DNA from: Rutidosis leptorrhynchoides
Lineage: Eukaryota; Streptophyta; Magnoliopsida; Asterales; Asteraceae
Direction: 5' to 3'
Length of the DNA: 64,000 nt
Assembly: GCF_046630445.1 (NCBI RefSeq)
Contig: NC_092333.1
Coordinates: forward strand, 706,381,501 to 706,445,500
Of the stretch, positions 34,318 through 47,396 are shown in pieces (the first letter of the stretch is position 1; the number at the start of each line of letters is the position of its first letter). Under the pieces are notes generated by a model that was not told the origin of the DNA, searched no databases, and worked only from the letters and a program-made list of their open reading frames with translations. The position numbers and the translations under genes are program-made.

Positions 34318-37300
34318 TGTAAAGACCCGTCCTAATCCATAAGAATGAATACAATAACATTTGGTTACATCGCGAGGTACTTGACCTCTATATGATACAT
34401 TTTATAAACATTGCATTCGTTTTTAAAAGACAAACTTTCATTACATCGAATGTTGACGGCATGCATACCATTTCATAATATATCCAACTATAATTGACTT
34501 AATAATAATCTTGATGAACTCAACGACTCGAATGCAACGTATTTCAAAATATGTCATGAATGACTCCAAGTAATATCTCTAAAATGAGCAAATACACAGC
34601 GGAAGTTTTCTTTCATACCTGAGAATAAACATGCTTTAAAGTGTCAACTAAAAGGTTGGTGAGTTCATTAGTTTAACATAAATAGTCATTTCCATTATTT
34701 TAATAGACCACAAGAATTTCATTTTCAGTTCTCATAAATATACATCTCATATCAGGCATTTCGCAAACTGCATAGAGATAAAAATCATTCATATGGTGAA
34801 CGCTTGATAACCGAGCTAACAGGATGAATATAGAATATCCCCATCATTTCGGGACTCTCATCGGACATGATAATCGAAGTACTAAAGCATTCGTAACCCG
34901 AATGGGACGTGTCAAGGTCCATAGATCTATCTTTAGGATTCGCGTCAATTAGGGGCCATTTCCTTAATTTTTAGGCTACCAAGCTAAAAAGGGGCATATT
35001 CGATTCGATAATCCAACCATAGAATGTAGTTTCGATTACTTGTGTCTATTTCGTAAAACAGTTATAAAAGCAGCGCATGTATTCTCAGTCCCAAAAATAT
35101 ATATTGCAAAAGCATTTAAAAAGGGAGCAAATGAAACTCACCATACTGTATTTTGTAGAAAAATACATATGTCGACATTAAACAAGTGTAGGGTTGGCCT
35201 TGGATTCACGAACCTATATCATTTATATATATTAACACATATAATGAATTTCAAATAATTCCATCTATTAATTATATAGTATTTATATATATTTGGTGTT
35301 GTAGTTTATATATATAATTTGTACTAAATTCTAATATATATTTTATTTATATTTTATATCTTATGTTATATATGTATCTATTTTGTATATATATAATAAA
35401 AATGTTAATATTTTTAATACTTAATTATAGGTAATATTAATAATTATAGTACAAGTATTTTTTTAATATATACAAAATATTTATATTTATTTGTTATAAT
35501 ACTATAATATTAATAATGATAATGAAATTTAAAAAAAAAAAGTTTTAACTAATGAAGATTTTCATAGTAATGATACTTTTGATAATACAAATAATTTTAA
35601 TGAAAAAAAATAAAAATGTAAATTTTAGTAAAAATGATAATTTCAAAAATAATGGTTCTTTTAATAATAGTAATAGTAATAATAATAATAAAACTAATAA
35701 AACTACCTTTAAAAGTATTTCCAAAAATGAATGCCCCAGACCGGGCCCGAACCCGCAACCTCTCGCTAACAAGAAAACTCACCTAACCATCCATCCGACC
35801 CATCTTTTCTGTCTTATATTGCGATTTAAATTTATTTTACCCTTTTTCTGTCTCAGTCCATCCTTAAAAATATAATACGACCTATGTTACAAGTGACGGC
35901 CCAAATCACTAATCTCGGCCCAAGTAAATAAATTTAAAAGCCCACGAAGCTAGTCCAGTTTTATTCCTATAGCCCAATTCCGTAATTGATTTAATCAAAC
36001 CCAATAATCATCATTTAACAGAAACAATTTTAATCGGTTTCTTTCTCTTTTTTTTATACGCGAATAGGGTTTGGCAGGAGCAAGTTACAACTTTTGGAGT
36101 TTTTCTTTTGGCCCGGTGTCACGAATCAGATACACAAACATATACGCATGCTTTCATCATGATTTCATCATGATCACTTCATCATCCATTAACTCTTATT
36201 ATAATTGCATTAGGAGGATAGGAGGATTACCGTCCAAATTGATACCCCTTTAATAATTCCATCGACTTTACAGCTCGTTACTATATCATCACCTTTATTT
36301 GTTTTTGTATATATATGTTAATTGAATCAGAATATTGTAGCTGCAATTGCAGCGTAGAAAACTTAAATAAAAATAGAAACATATTCGAAGTATCAGATGG
36401 GTCTTCGCGTGAGTTTACGACAGAAATAATTGGCAGTTTGTTTTATCATAAAGGTGATTTTGATGTGAGGTGGGTTTTGAATAACAGTGGGTTGTTGGTT
36501 GAATAAATAAAAAAAACAGCTATTTAAATCGATTTCAAGGCAGTTGTCATCGTGGCTTACCAAAACAAAAGAAAAGAATAAGTGCACAGCAGTCTGGTTC
36601 CATCGAACAAAGCTAGTGTTTGTGGTTGGTGCTCGTACAGCAAATCAGAAGAAGGATGGTGTAATAGTAGCATGTTTCTTTGGGGTGTCGTTAGGTGTCA
36701 TCAGAAAAAGAAAAAAAATATATAGAAGGAGGAATAAAGGTGTGACTCGGGTTTTGTTCAGTTAGCGAAAAAAAACAGAAAAGAATAGGTAGTAGTTTAA
36801 AGGTGATGTTATGGTGTTGCTTGGGTTGTTCGAATGAAAGACAGAAACCGTATGTATCAAAGGTTCACGATGGGGTTTGGTCTAGTGGTGTCTATATGGT
36901 AGTAGCAAGACAAGTATTTCGAGTAGCATGGTTTGGTGGTGAGTTTCATGGTGGTACACCAATTGTGGGTTGATCTTGGGGTGGTTCTTGTAAGTATAGA
37001 TGAAAGTAGATGATGGTAGTGAAGATAAATGGTTTGATTCGGTTGTGGGTTGTAAACCGAAATAGTAGCAGTAATAATAATAGTTATGGTGGTGGTTTGA
37101 TATTTGTTGGTGGTGTTTTATGGCGAAAGAAACAGATACATGATGAACCAGCAGTCGATTTTAATGGTTGTGGTTATGGTTTCGTTTGATGAGTTTGGAA
37201 TAGAAATAGAACAGAAAGCAATAGAAAGGAGAATGAAAGAAAGATAGGTTGGGGATACTTGTGTTTTAGATAGTAAAACATATTACATTTAATCATTTAG

Positions 37301-38216
37301 GGGACAAGAACAAAAAATTGACACGGTATAATATACTGCACAATCAATCAATGATTTCTTTACTTCAATCACGGGCACAACAGATATAAAGAATTTAGAA
37401 CAGATGATGATATATTACACGTTATATTCTGATTTTATATTATATTTAATATTAAATATTAATTAATAATTATATTATTAGTATAACAATACTATCATTA
37501 AAATTAATTGTAATAATAATTATGAAAGTAGTAATAATAATATTAATAAGACAACTATATTTTTAGTTATTCATAATTATAATAATCATGAAAGTAATAA
37601 TAATAATATTAGTCAAGATAACAAATTTAATGTACTAAATTTCATATTTATATATTATTCATGGAAAATAATAATATAACTAATACTGATATTAATATTA
37701 ATGCTAATATTAATTAGAATTATAAAAGTAATAATAATATTACCATGCCAACTAAATTTTTAATTTGTAAAAAGATTTCATATTTTAACCTTACATGTTA
37801 CAAATTATTTAATACTTATGTTATATAATAATATATTTGTATATGTAATATTTGTATAGTTTATATATAATAAAATGTACATATATTATTAATTATATAG
37901 AAATCATTCGTATATATAAATATATTCAATCTAATAGCAACTTAGCTATTATATACATTATTTTACATTTTTAACTTTAATGTTTATATTATATTTTATT
38001 ATTTCCAAATATTTTTAAATATATACATACATTTATATTTACATATTAATTTACACACAATTGTTCGTGAATCATCGGGTTAAATCAAAGGTTAAATGGT
38101 TCCATGTAATTAGTTCAATGTTCTTTTTGAGACTCAACATTAGAGACTTTGCTTATCGTGTTGAAATCATATTGAGATTAAGTTTAAATTTGATCGAAAA
38201 TTTTCGGGTCGTCACA
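34318..38216 (-). repeat. 5' LTR of element C (3899 bp)
   Basis: The minus strand starts TGTGACGACCCGAAAA and ends GACGGGTCTTTACA. It contains the shared hairpin (34645-34658, with one mismatch), the tRNA-like segment (35731-35805) and an uninterrupted copy of the site where D landed in the 3' LTR. Small ORFs in 35500-37000 are low-complexity and are not called. Confidence 0.92.
35731..35805 (-). other. tRNA-like segment inside LTR C
   Basis: Equivalent of the segments in A and D. The minus strand has GGGTTCGGGCCC as a B-box relative and TGGTTAGGTGAG near the A box. An AAT-rich tract adjoins it. Confidence 0.4.
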
Positions 38217-38448
38217 AATATTATTAGTCTTATTAATATTATATTAGTAATATTATTAGTATTATTATTAGTATTATACATAAAATACTACGACGAGGTT
38301 CTGCTTGCATGTTTTCAAAATGGGTTTTTGAGAAGGATAGAGCTAAGGAAATTATGGGTTATAGCTATGGAGGTTATGGGTATGGTTCAGGGGTATGCTC
38401 GTAAGATCAATCTAGTGTTTATCATCTCCGTTGCGTCTACGTACATTC
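38217..38448 (+). repeat. Left fragment of the 5' LTR of element G
   Basis: Lies between the outer edge of C and the solo LTR F. Joining it across F to 41739 gives continuous LTR-like sequence, so I take it as part of G's 5' LTR. The LTR's start should lie beyond the far end of the C nest. Confidence 0.55.
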
Positions 38449-38551
38449 TGTCACGACCTTACTTTTTCCGTTATCTTTTTCAGTTAATTATTTAATGGCC
38501 GTTAACTGTTAGTGTGCCACGTCATTTCTATGACCTATATTATTATTTTTG

Positions 38552-38613
<62 letters not shown>

Positions 38614-40469
38614 TATTATGTGTTATGTGAATATTTGTATTCATATTTTAAACTTATACGTTTCTACGTCTCGCGGATTTCCATCCGGCGAATCTTTTTG
38701 GTTTTCAAACCAACGGTCGAGTTTTTGGGACATTTAAATCCTAAATATTTTAAATATGATATTTTAAGATCATATTATTATATAGTGTATTTATATTTAT
38801 TTTTCGTCGCGCGTTTGTTATCTTTCCGGATTTTAAATCGTGTAAGTGCGTTTTCGCGTTTCGGGACTCGTTCGGGCTTTCGGGCCATCAGGAAATTACA
38901 TTTGAGTGAGATGGACCAAGTGGGACCCACCCCACTAATATTTTCGGCCGAACCAAAGGGGTAAACCCCTTTCCATTTTGCATTTTGTTTCCCATTTTTC
39001 CATTTACAATTTTTGTTTCATTTTATCAAAACCTAAAGATTTATTTTGTGCTCTCCCTTCTCCCTTCCCCTTGTGCCGTCACCAACCATCACCACCATTT
39101 CACAAAATTTAAAGCTTGGATCAAGGATTGATTAGTATAAACGCGTTCCTCGTTCCGTTCTCTACGCGATAACATTAATCGTTTCTCGATTAGGGTATAA
39201 ACCCTAACCCTAGAACTTTCAATTTTTCATTTATTTTCTGTATTTTGATGATTATTTAGTAGTATGATGTTGTGGATTATTGTAATGGTGTTTGTATGCA
39301 TAGATGTACTCAAAATCACATGTTTTCGGTTTGAAAAATTCTGGACAGCAGCTAATTCGTGTATTATGAGTTTTTGACTGATATAAATGTTAAAATAAAC
39401 TATTTATATGAGTTCCTCTCATCAAGACATTAATTTTAGACTCCGGATTCATGTCGTTTCGATTCCCGGAGCCCTTGTTATGATCAAATTAGTATTTTGT
39501 TAAAATTGAAATGTGGATTGACATGAAACCAGGTTTGGTCCGACTTTGTGACCTTCCTTGGATTCTTTAGGGTGTGTTAGTGTGTTAGTACTGATGGTGG
39601 GATGAACTTTCATGTTCGGGTCACCTAAATCCGAGCCACGGTTCACCCGGTATGACTAAAACACGGTTTTGAGTAAATTGAAGGTCCAAGTGGTGTCATG
39701 GCTGATTACCACAATTTGTGGACTGTTCTTGGTGTGTTCTTGAGTGCACCATTGTGTCAGGTGGTTTGAATAGGCGGAGATGCATATAAGGCTCGCCAGA
39801 AATCAACACCCGGGGCTCAAGATACGACCCGATGAACTTTTAAATTAAAACTTATGATTAATTCTAAAACTTATGATAAAAATAATGAATTTCATTATTA
39901 ATTAATTACTTATGATAAAAGAAGTAATTATTATTATTTAAGACTTATGATATAAATATTTATTATATCATTTAATTATTATTTATGATTTAATTAACAT
40001 TTTAATTTAACTTACGATTAATAATACTTTTATTATTATTGGAAAATACTTATGATAAGTATTAAATTTATTTTATGAGAATATTATTATAAGACTTATA
40101 ATAAATATTAAATAATTATTTAATTATTATAAGACTTAATTATTATTTAATTACGATTTAATTATTAAATACTTATGATTTAATAATTATAATTAGAAAC
40201 TTATGATATGGTTAATAGTTCATTATTAATTAATAATACTTATGATATGATTTAAAAATTTATTATTAATTAATAATACTTATATTATGATTAATATTTA
40301 ATTAATTAATTAAATACTTATGATATATTAATTATATCACTTCAACTTATATTAACTTTAATAATTATTTATTTAATTAAACTTATGTTATGACTTAATT
40401 ATACACTTTTAACTTTAATAAACATTATAACTATTGTTATTATTATAATTTACACTTTTCAAATTAATG

Positions 40470-40534
40470 TTGACTATGTTTGACCAAGGTTGACTTTTGA
40501 GTTGACTTTCGGTTGACTTTGACTTTTAGTTGAC
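40470..40534 (+). promoter_or_regulatory. Cluster of seven TTGAC (W-box core) motifs in LTR F
   Basis: TTGAC followed by T or C starts at 40470, 40480, 40490, 40502, 40513, 40519 and 40530. TTGAC[C/T] is the core bound by WRKY factors, and such clusters can give stress-induced LTR transcription. Activity here is inference. Confidence 0.5.
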
Positions 40535-40547
40535 TTTCTAAATAAGG

Positions 40548-40715
40548 AAACTTTCCTAACTTAAAAACTTTCTAAAAATAGAACTTTCTAAATTTGGAAA
40601 CTTTCCAAAAATAGAAACTTTCCAAAAATAGAAACTTTCCAAAAATAGAAACTTTCCAAAAATAGAAACTTTCCAAAAATGGAAACCTGCTAAAAATAGA
40701 AACTTTCTGTAAATA
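40548..40715. repeat. 17-bp minisatellite in LTR F
   Basis: Tandem units of ATAGAAACTTTCCAAAA, about eight in number with variants at both ends. It explains the repetitive small ORFs on the minus strand. Confidence 0.85.
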
Positions 40716-41738
40716 GAAAGTATGTGTCCGTACGCTGTTCCAGTCAAACCGATGCTTGCCGAGTATTGTTCTATGTCTACTTGCAACATGTACAATAGCT
40801 ATCATACTAAGACTTGACCTAAGTTAGTTATTTATATCGACCTGCTTTATTTATAGGTCGGCGTTGTGATCATTCCTGATCACTTTACTCTATTTGCTGT
40901 TCGCTTGTTTGTGTGGTTTCTTCAGTTGCTTTTAAGGTGAGTTATAGTCCCGTTTTTACATACTTTTCAAAGTATATTTTTGGGATGTGATTACATGCAT
41001 TTTTATTTACGTTTAGACACAAGTAACAGTTAAATTTAATTATTCATTGTGAGTTAGACAAAAATATTCCCTAGTCTAGTAACTGTAATCATTGGTTTCT
41101 ACCGGTGAACGCGAATCCTACGGATAGATCTATCTGGTTTGACAACCCCATTTCGAGCTAGTCGCGCTAGCAATTTATAATCGGAATGTTTAGTACTTCG
41201 TAATTTGTTGTAGATACACTGTCCAAGTGTATATTTTTATTGTGTTTGGCAAGGGTAAATAAAGGGTTAAGTGGTTACCAGGTGGCTCATTGATAATGGA
41301 ATAATGTTTAATGTTTTCTAACATTTTTAAATCTTGTGGTCTAAAGTTTACTTATTATTTAAACCTATAATTCACTCAACCTTTGTGTTGACAGTTTACT
41401 TGCATGTTTTCACAGGTACTTGAGTTTTGTGATGCTTTCGCTGTGTTTAGAAGAGTCTGCATGCATTTGGGCAGATTTTATGAAACAATTTATGAAATTT
41501 AAGCTTGCATTCTATTTTTTGGATAATTTAAACTTGTGGGTTTGTTGGCAAGGTTTTGTGTCAACTTTTGGTTTATTACTATGGTTGGTTGTTTTGAAAT
41601 TACATATTTTGGTTTGTTTCCTTTTTGGGAAACATTTGAAATAAAAGAATACAACTTTGTTTATTTAATTCATTTAAATCCGATCAAGCTGTGGGACCAA
41701 CTGACGGATCCGTTAAGTGTTTTGACGAGGTCGTCACA

Positions 41739-43468
41739 CTTTCCTACAATATTGAATCACAATATTGATACGTGAGCACTCATAACTTAACTTTTATATA
41801 TTAATAGTGTATCCCTGACTAGTGCTCGAGTGTATAGAATTATGCATGCTTGTATGCTTACTTTCGTCGTTAAATAGTTTATGATAGATCATGAATTTAA
41901 TACACATGCTACTGAGATAAGGTATATGATATGCATGTCGTTGGAAAGCTGGCGAAAAATCAATAACTTTTCATTTAGATATCGAATAGTTTCGATGAAC
42001 GGATTAAAAGATATGGTCAACTGAATTATGGTTGACGTTAATTGAAATTGTGTTTGAAACTGTAAATTAATATTTAAACAACTTGTCTATGAGATTGATA
42101 AATTGGATTTTCAAATATTATTAATCGAGTAAATGAATTTCTATATAAAGCACGTCTCGTTTTGTTGAACAATTGTCAAAGTTGAATGTCTTATCATGTT
42201 TTAAAGCTTTATAAACACTATAATCTGATTTTACAAATATTGGAAAACTATGTGAAATAATAAAATATTTTCGATTGCCATGATAATTCAAATATAATAT
42301 AGCTCCTGAAATAAATAATATTTTGAGTTTGATAAACTATAAATTCGTTCAATAATCAAGACTTATACTATGATAATAAACATGTATAGATTTAAAGATC
42401 AATTGGGTCAGGTTGACTGTTGAGATGACTTTTGTTAACTTTTGCATGTCGGTCTCGAGCATTAGGATTGTGATACACTATGACCCGACCTAGCTTGTTA
42501 GACATGTATTGACCAACATATGTTCTCTACGTTGAGATCTACGGTTATTTTGCATTCCGAGTTTCGGTCACATTTTGGTGAATGACCTTATGTGCTGCCA
42601 AGGCGAGTTTCATATGCTCCCTTTTTCAATACTTTTACAATGTATATTTTTGGGTTGAGAATACATGCACTTTATTTTAAACGCAATGGATACAAGTACA
42701 TACTAAATTCTACACCGAGTTTGAACCGAAAATCCCTTAGCTTTGGTAACTAGTAACTGCCAGTTATAAGAACTGGTGAGCACGAGTAGTTGTATATGGA
42801 TCCATAGGGCTTGACATCCCCGTCTGTTCCAGGTATAGAAACCCTAGCCTGAACTATAAAACAGACATATGCTATTTGAGGTTAGTACACGTTGGTTTGC
42901 GTGTATTGTACATGTTGGTTGCATGTATATTAAAACAGGGGTACTTATTATATAGACGTTAAAGTTTAGTTACCAGGGTGCTCAATCTTGTAGAATATTT
43001 TGATAAACGTTTCTGGATGAAACAACTGAAATCTTGTGATCCACCTTTATATACAGATTATACGCAACATTAAAACTATGAACTCACCAACCTTTGTGTT
43101 GACACCTTTAAGCATGTTTATTCTCAGGTTCCTAGAACTCTTTCGCTGTTTGCTTATACGTTATACAAGCTATGTGCATGGAGTCATACATGCTTTATTC
43201 AAGAAAATGTTGCATTCACAAAATCATTACCATGTATCTTATTTGGACTGCATTATCAACGGATGTAGTATTATAAACTATTATTTACGGTGATTGTCTA
43301 TATGTAGAAATCATCAAACGTCAAAAACCTTGGAATTTGATATTCAATTATGGTATGCCTTTTTAAAAGAATGCAATATTTACAAAACGTATCATGTAGA
43401 GGTCAGTACCTCACTGTGAAATTGATGAATGATGTATTCATCCAAATGGATTTGGACGGGTCATCACA
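41739..43468 (+). repeat. Right part of the 5' LTR of element G
   Basis: Plus-strand LTR ending GACGGGTCATCACA at 43468, 28 bp before the ORF of G. It holds the shared hairpin (43088-43101) and the GCATGTTTATTCTCAGG motif just after it, as in the minus-strand LTRs. No clear tRNA primer site follows the end. Confidence 0.65.
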
Positions 43469-43496
43469 TTTGTGGAGCTTCGGTGACTCAGCTGAG

Positions 43497-45958
43497 ATGA
43501 AAACTAGATTGAACACGGGACTGGTAAAAAGCTGTCTTCAGAGGTGAAAGTATACTGAAGATTTGACTAAGTCGAAGGTGATTAAATCGGGTTTCTGTCC
43601 GACTTTCCGCTATTTGGCTCATGTTATCGTACATTGTCTGGGCTCTAGGAGAGAATGACACGATGAGCTGAACTCCGTGATGAAATACATGATGGTTACT
43701 TTGATTCTAAACCTGCCGTTTAATTTCATTAGAGTGATTTTCGACTACATGATTGAGAACAATAAGTTTAAGTCTGATCCTTATCTGTTATATCCTCGAT
43801 TTCTTCAGCTCGTTATTGATTCTCAATATAATGAGCTTGTTAGGGAGGACTCGGATCTTATTAAGCTGAACGTCATGACCGATGAGGTTTTGAGACTTAT
43901 GATCTTTTACAGGGGTAGGCCAGCTCCACCTAACCGTCCATTGTTTAGACATTTAAAGAAGGCTGATTATGTGGCTCGTAATCCGAGGATGTGGAGAAAC
44001 GAGGACAGTGATTCAGGAAAGGAGGATATTGCTCCTATGTTAACTGAGTCTGAAAAAGAAGAAGAAGTTCAAGAAGTGGGTTCTCAGTCAGCTTAGACTG
44101 GAGATGATTTGGATAATTTTAGCTGGGAGGATGATGTTGCTATTAATGAAAGTGGTGATATATTGTTATCTTTAAAACGGAAGGAGGTTCTGGAGAATGA
44201 ACCTTTAAGGAGGCCGAGGAGGAAGAGAATGAATGTGAGAAGGAATGATGTATCTTCGTCAGGTGCTGCTGATGCTGGTAATACTCAAACAGCAACACCT
44301 AGACCTGAGGTCCCACCTACTCAACCTTCTCAGGCACCACATGTGCCACCAACTCAATCAACTCAACATGTTTCACCACCACCAGTTGTTTCTACACAGG
44401 ATGGTAGCTCAATGGCTCTTGCTACTGATGATCCTGCTTTTGTGAGCCTTCAGGTTACTGTGCTCGGCCTGGTGAATTAAGTTGATGAAATTAAGGCTAA
44501 AAACAAGGAGAAGAAAAAGGTGGTATTGATTTAGAAGCTAAAGTGAACTCCTTGACCAGTGAACTTGAGAAATCGAAGAATGAGGCTGCTGATCTTAAGA
44601 AACTTACTGAGAAGTAAGCTAAGAGGATAAGACACTTGGATCGTCGAGATCGCAGGTTTAAGGGGAAGTTAGAAGCATATTCTCAAGATGGGACTATTCG
44701 TTTGAAAATTGAGCATATTGATGATGATCTTTTGTCTACTGAAAGCAAATTCTCCTCTGACTCGTCATCTGAGGGGAATGAGAACGTAAGTCAAATCCAG
44801 GAGGTACATTTTGCTAAACCTCTGTCTGTTGATATTCATAAGTTAACTTATTTTTTGGACAATCAAGGTACAGTGATTAGCTCGCTAAACTATGATGTGG
44901 AGGTGGGGGAAATTGTACATACAATGACTGATGAGGAGATAGCAAAGATGTTTTGTATAGAGGTAGAACAATTGATTGCTGCCGAGAAAATACAGAATAA
45001 AGCTGGTACACGTGAAAATAGACATACTGGGGATGACAGTGATGAAGAAGTTATCATTGAAGATGCTTCTGATGATGAGGAAACTGTTGATAGTATTGAT
45101 AAGAAAGACTTACCAGAGTTTGCGGATCTATTCAGACAACAAAATGATGAGATTTTGAATCAAAAAGTTGATGAGAAGCGAACTGTTGAAGAGGGTGAGT
45201 CTTTCGGAGTGAATAAAGACGATGAGAATCTTGAGATGGTAAACAGAGAGAAGAATCGTGAATGGAGGGAGAATCAGAAATCTAGTACGAAGTCGTGGTT
45301 TAAGAAGATACCGTTAGAACCGAAATACAAGTTGTTTTATGACAGAATGGGAAAGGTTACTGGTGGAAAAATTCTCATTTGGGCGCACTTGAAAGATCTG
45401 AATTGTTTTGCTGTTAGAAGGGAGAACTGAGTTGATTATTTCAAACATGTTGTTGACATGAAATCGCTCCCTTACTTTGAGATGATGGAACTAGCTAGAC
45501 TGCCACTGCTCTATCATGAGACTAATGGATGGGGTCAGTGGATGCAGTTTAAGATTAACAAGGAGTTCAAGTATGGTTGGTCTGTGTTAGAGCCTCAGTT
45601 TCCGAAAACATCGTATCGTATTGATCAAAAAACGGGAAACATGGTTAGAGTTGTTAAGTACAAGCGTGCGAAGACTATGAGGTATGCACTGGTTCGCAAA
45701 ATGCCACAGAACTTTGCTAAGCAGTTTAGATGGTGGTATTATGATAGGCGAACTGAGGAAGCCATTATTTTGCTGGAATCTGGTGATACTCTTGACCAGA
45801 TTAGGATTCTTGATCCTAGGTAGATCAGAAATTTGTGCAAGGAAGATATCAAAGTGTTGAGAAGACATACAATCTTCCATGAGTTGCAAAACCTGGAACA
45901 AGCTATACAGTTCAACAGGGCTGTTCGCACGTGTTATGCATTTGATATTCACGCTTAA
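43497..45958 (+). pseudogene. Decayed gag-like long ORF of non-autonomous element G
   Basis: One long reading frame starts at the ATG at 43497 and ends at TAA 45956. It is broken by stops at 43545, 43656, 44094, 44478, 44615, 45428 and 45821 and by a frameshift between about 44480 and 44530. The N-terminal part (F-C-P-T-F-R-Y-L-A-H-V-I-V-H-C-L, then L-P-F-N-F-I-R-V-I-F-D-Y-M and L-L-Y-P-R-F-L-Q-L) resembles a gag-like protein common in large non-autonomous retrotransposons of Asteraceae, from memory. A Pro/Thr/Gln-rich linker, a coiled-coil stretch (about 44530-44700), an acidic region (44745-45160) and a basic C-terminus follow. No protease or RT. Confidence 0.6.
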
Positions 45959-46148
45959 AGTCTATCTTGTGATCATAAATTGTCGAACTCTGGACTTGAA
46001 CATTTATTTCCTTTTTATTTCGATTTGGTTGTAATAACGTTACGTGAATGTATTAACTATTTATTATTTAAATTGTTTGGTTGTGTGTTTGTTTATCTAA
46101 TTGCAGGTGAAAATCGATTTTATTGGTTTAAATTAACGAACTGGGTCC

Positions 46149-46157
46149 AAGGGGGAG
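46149..46157 (+). other. 3' polypurine tract of element G
   Basis: AAGGGGGAG lies two bases before TGTTGGTGCATTATAG, which I take as the start of the 3' LTR. Confidence 0.7.
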
Positions 46158-46159
46158 TT

Positions 46160-47396
46160 TGTTGGTGCATTATAGTCCCCAAGTTCATTACGACCAAGTT
46201 GATATGCTTTAACGTTTAACTTTCACTGTTGGAATGCAACCGCACGGATGCAGGTATGCATCCGTACGGGTACATTGGGCAATCGCATGGTTGCAAGATG
46301 CAACCGCACGGTTGCACGAGCTGTAAGTATATAGTGGAAATTTTGGGTTCATTGTTAGTGTTACGAATCCTAAACATCTCTAAGTATCTAATTCGATTCC
46401 CTAGTCATTTAGCATTCGGTTTTGTCGATCTATTTCATCCTAAAGTCATATTAATTGCTTAGATCAAAGGTTAATTGTTAGTTTTGATAGTAAAACCCAA
46501 TATCGAGTTTTTTCGCACTCGATATTGAATATTAGATCGTATAATCCTGTTTACACGATCCTACAGATATATATGTGCTAACTCATACTGATCAAGCTTA
46601 CAAGTTGCCCATGAAGGTTTACCTTATAATGTTTTTGGCATTGTTGTTCTGAATTTGCAAACAGGTTTTGTTTCGTCCAGACAGAATGCAAACAATCTAT
46701 GTTGTGTAGCATAACTGGTGATTCTGCGTCTTATTCTCAAATGAGTTAGTACTTAGTAGGAATTTCAATATCTCAGATTTTTTGATATAAATTTTTTTTT
46801 TTTGGTTTCAACAGTTATTTGTTTATTGTTATGTTGCCTTCAGGTACTTGATTTCATTGCAGATTTTTACTTTCTTGCATCTGCTGGACATGCTGTTAAA
46901 CCAACGTGTTATATCACTGATATGATTTTATTTAGAAACTGGTTATTATGAATATTTACCAAAATTCAGTTTTATATTCAACGAAATGGTGTTCAGACTG
47001 TGTCAACTTCAGCTATTTGTAGGTTTTATAAATAAGTTCACTTTATCAATTTCTTATAAATTCACAACCATACAAATTTTGCAGCATTTGACCTTATTAG
47101 ATATAGACATAACGTTTAAATAAAATGTTTGATGATACCCTATAAATTAGTGTGAATTTTTACCTAAATAGTAGAAGTGAAGACATGAAGGCAAGAGGCA
47201 GGAAGGCGGCATGAGGACGTACATATAGCAAGATCGGAGGACGTACATAGTAGCTAGCTTATATTATTATATTAGCTTTTTAAGTTTAGACTTATGTAAA
47301 TGTAATTCTTTTGTAAATACTTTAAAGATATTTATATTTATATATATACTTTGATTTTCTAGTAAATTTGATCTGTTTTATTGATTTTTAATTTTG
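46160..47396 (+). repeat. Start of the 3' LTR of G and unresolved sequence up to the CACTA end
   Basis: The LTR starts TGTTGGTGCATTATAG. It cannot be compared with the 5' copy, whose start is outside the window. Within it, 46229-46315 is a run of short palindromes built from TGCAACCGCACGG and relatives, and 46498-46527 is a perfect 11-bp hairpin (CAATATCGAGT, 8-base loop). From about 46600 to 47396 I see only AT-rich sequence with short open segments and splice-like sites; it may be CACTA interior with captured pieces. No gene called. Confidence 0.4.

Larger units (their letters stand above)
26247..38216 (-). mobile_element. Non-autonomous LTR retrotransposon C
   Basis: 5' LTR (38216-34318), primer site, small conserved ORF, internal polypurine copy, about 2 kb of non-coding interior, polypurine tract and truncated 3' LTR. 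Without the nested solo LTR (28829-32027 plus one target copy) the interior is about 3.95 kb and has no gag-pol, so the whole element would be close to 11.7 kb. This fits a large retrotransposon derivative. It is inserted in the LTR of G; 38217-38221 (AATAT) is the expected target duplication. Confidence 0.88.
38449..41738 (+). repeat. Solo LTR F (3290 bp) inside the LTR of G
   Basis: Starts TGTCACGACCTTAC and ends GAGGTCGTCACA, an imperfect inverted pair. No primer site or interior follows. The flanks CATTC (38444-38448) and CTTTC (41739-41743) match at four of five bases, an aged target duplication. It contains an AT repeat (38554-38609), a TTGAC cluster (40470-40534), a 17-bp minisatellite (40548-40715) and the shared hairpin (41377-41390). 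Strand is inferred from that motif. Confidence 0.85.
38217..46600 (+). mobile_element. Non-autonomous LTR retrotransposon G (interrupted)
   Basis: Broken 5' LTR, one decayed gag-like ORF, polypurine tract and start of the 3' LTR, all plus strand. The 3' LTR's end is not resolved, so the right limit is approximate. It is the oldest element seen in this half: it hosts the C nest and solo LTR F, and its ORF has seven stops. Confidence 0.6.

Noticed and set aside
36071-36765. Small plus-strand ORFs in LTR C and the matching part of LTR A
   Set aside because: Lie inside LTRs, are not alike between A and C as proteins, and have no domain.
40556-40805. Phe/Trp/Lys-rich repeat ORFs on the minus strand
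   Set aside because: Produced by the 17-bp minisatellite in LTR F.
38449-41738. Reading F as the 5' LTR of a complete element
   Set aside because: No primer site or interior follows its end, and the flanks continue as one LTR sequence of G, so a solo LTR fits better.
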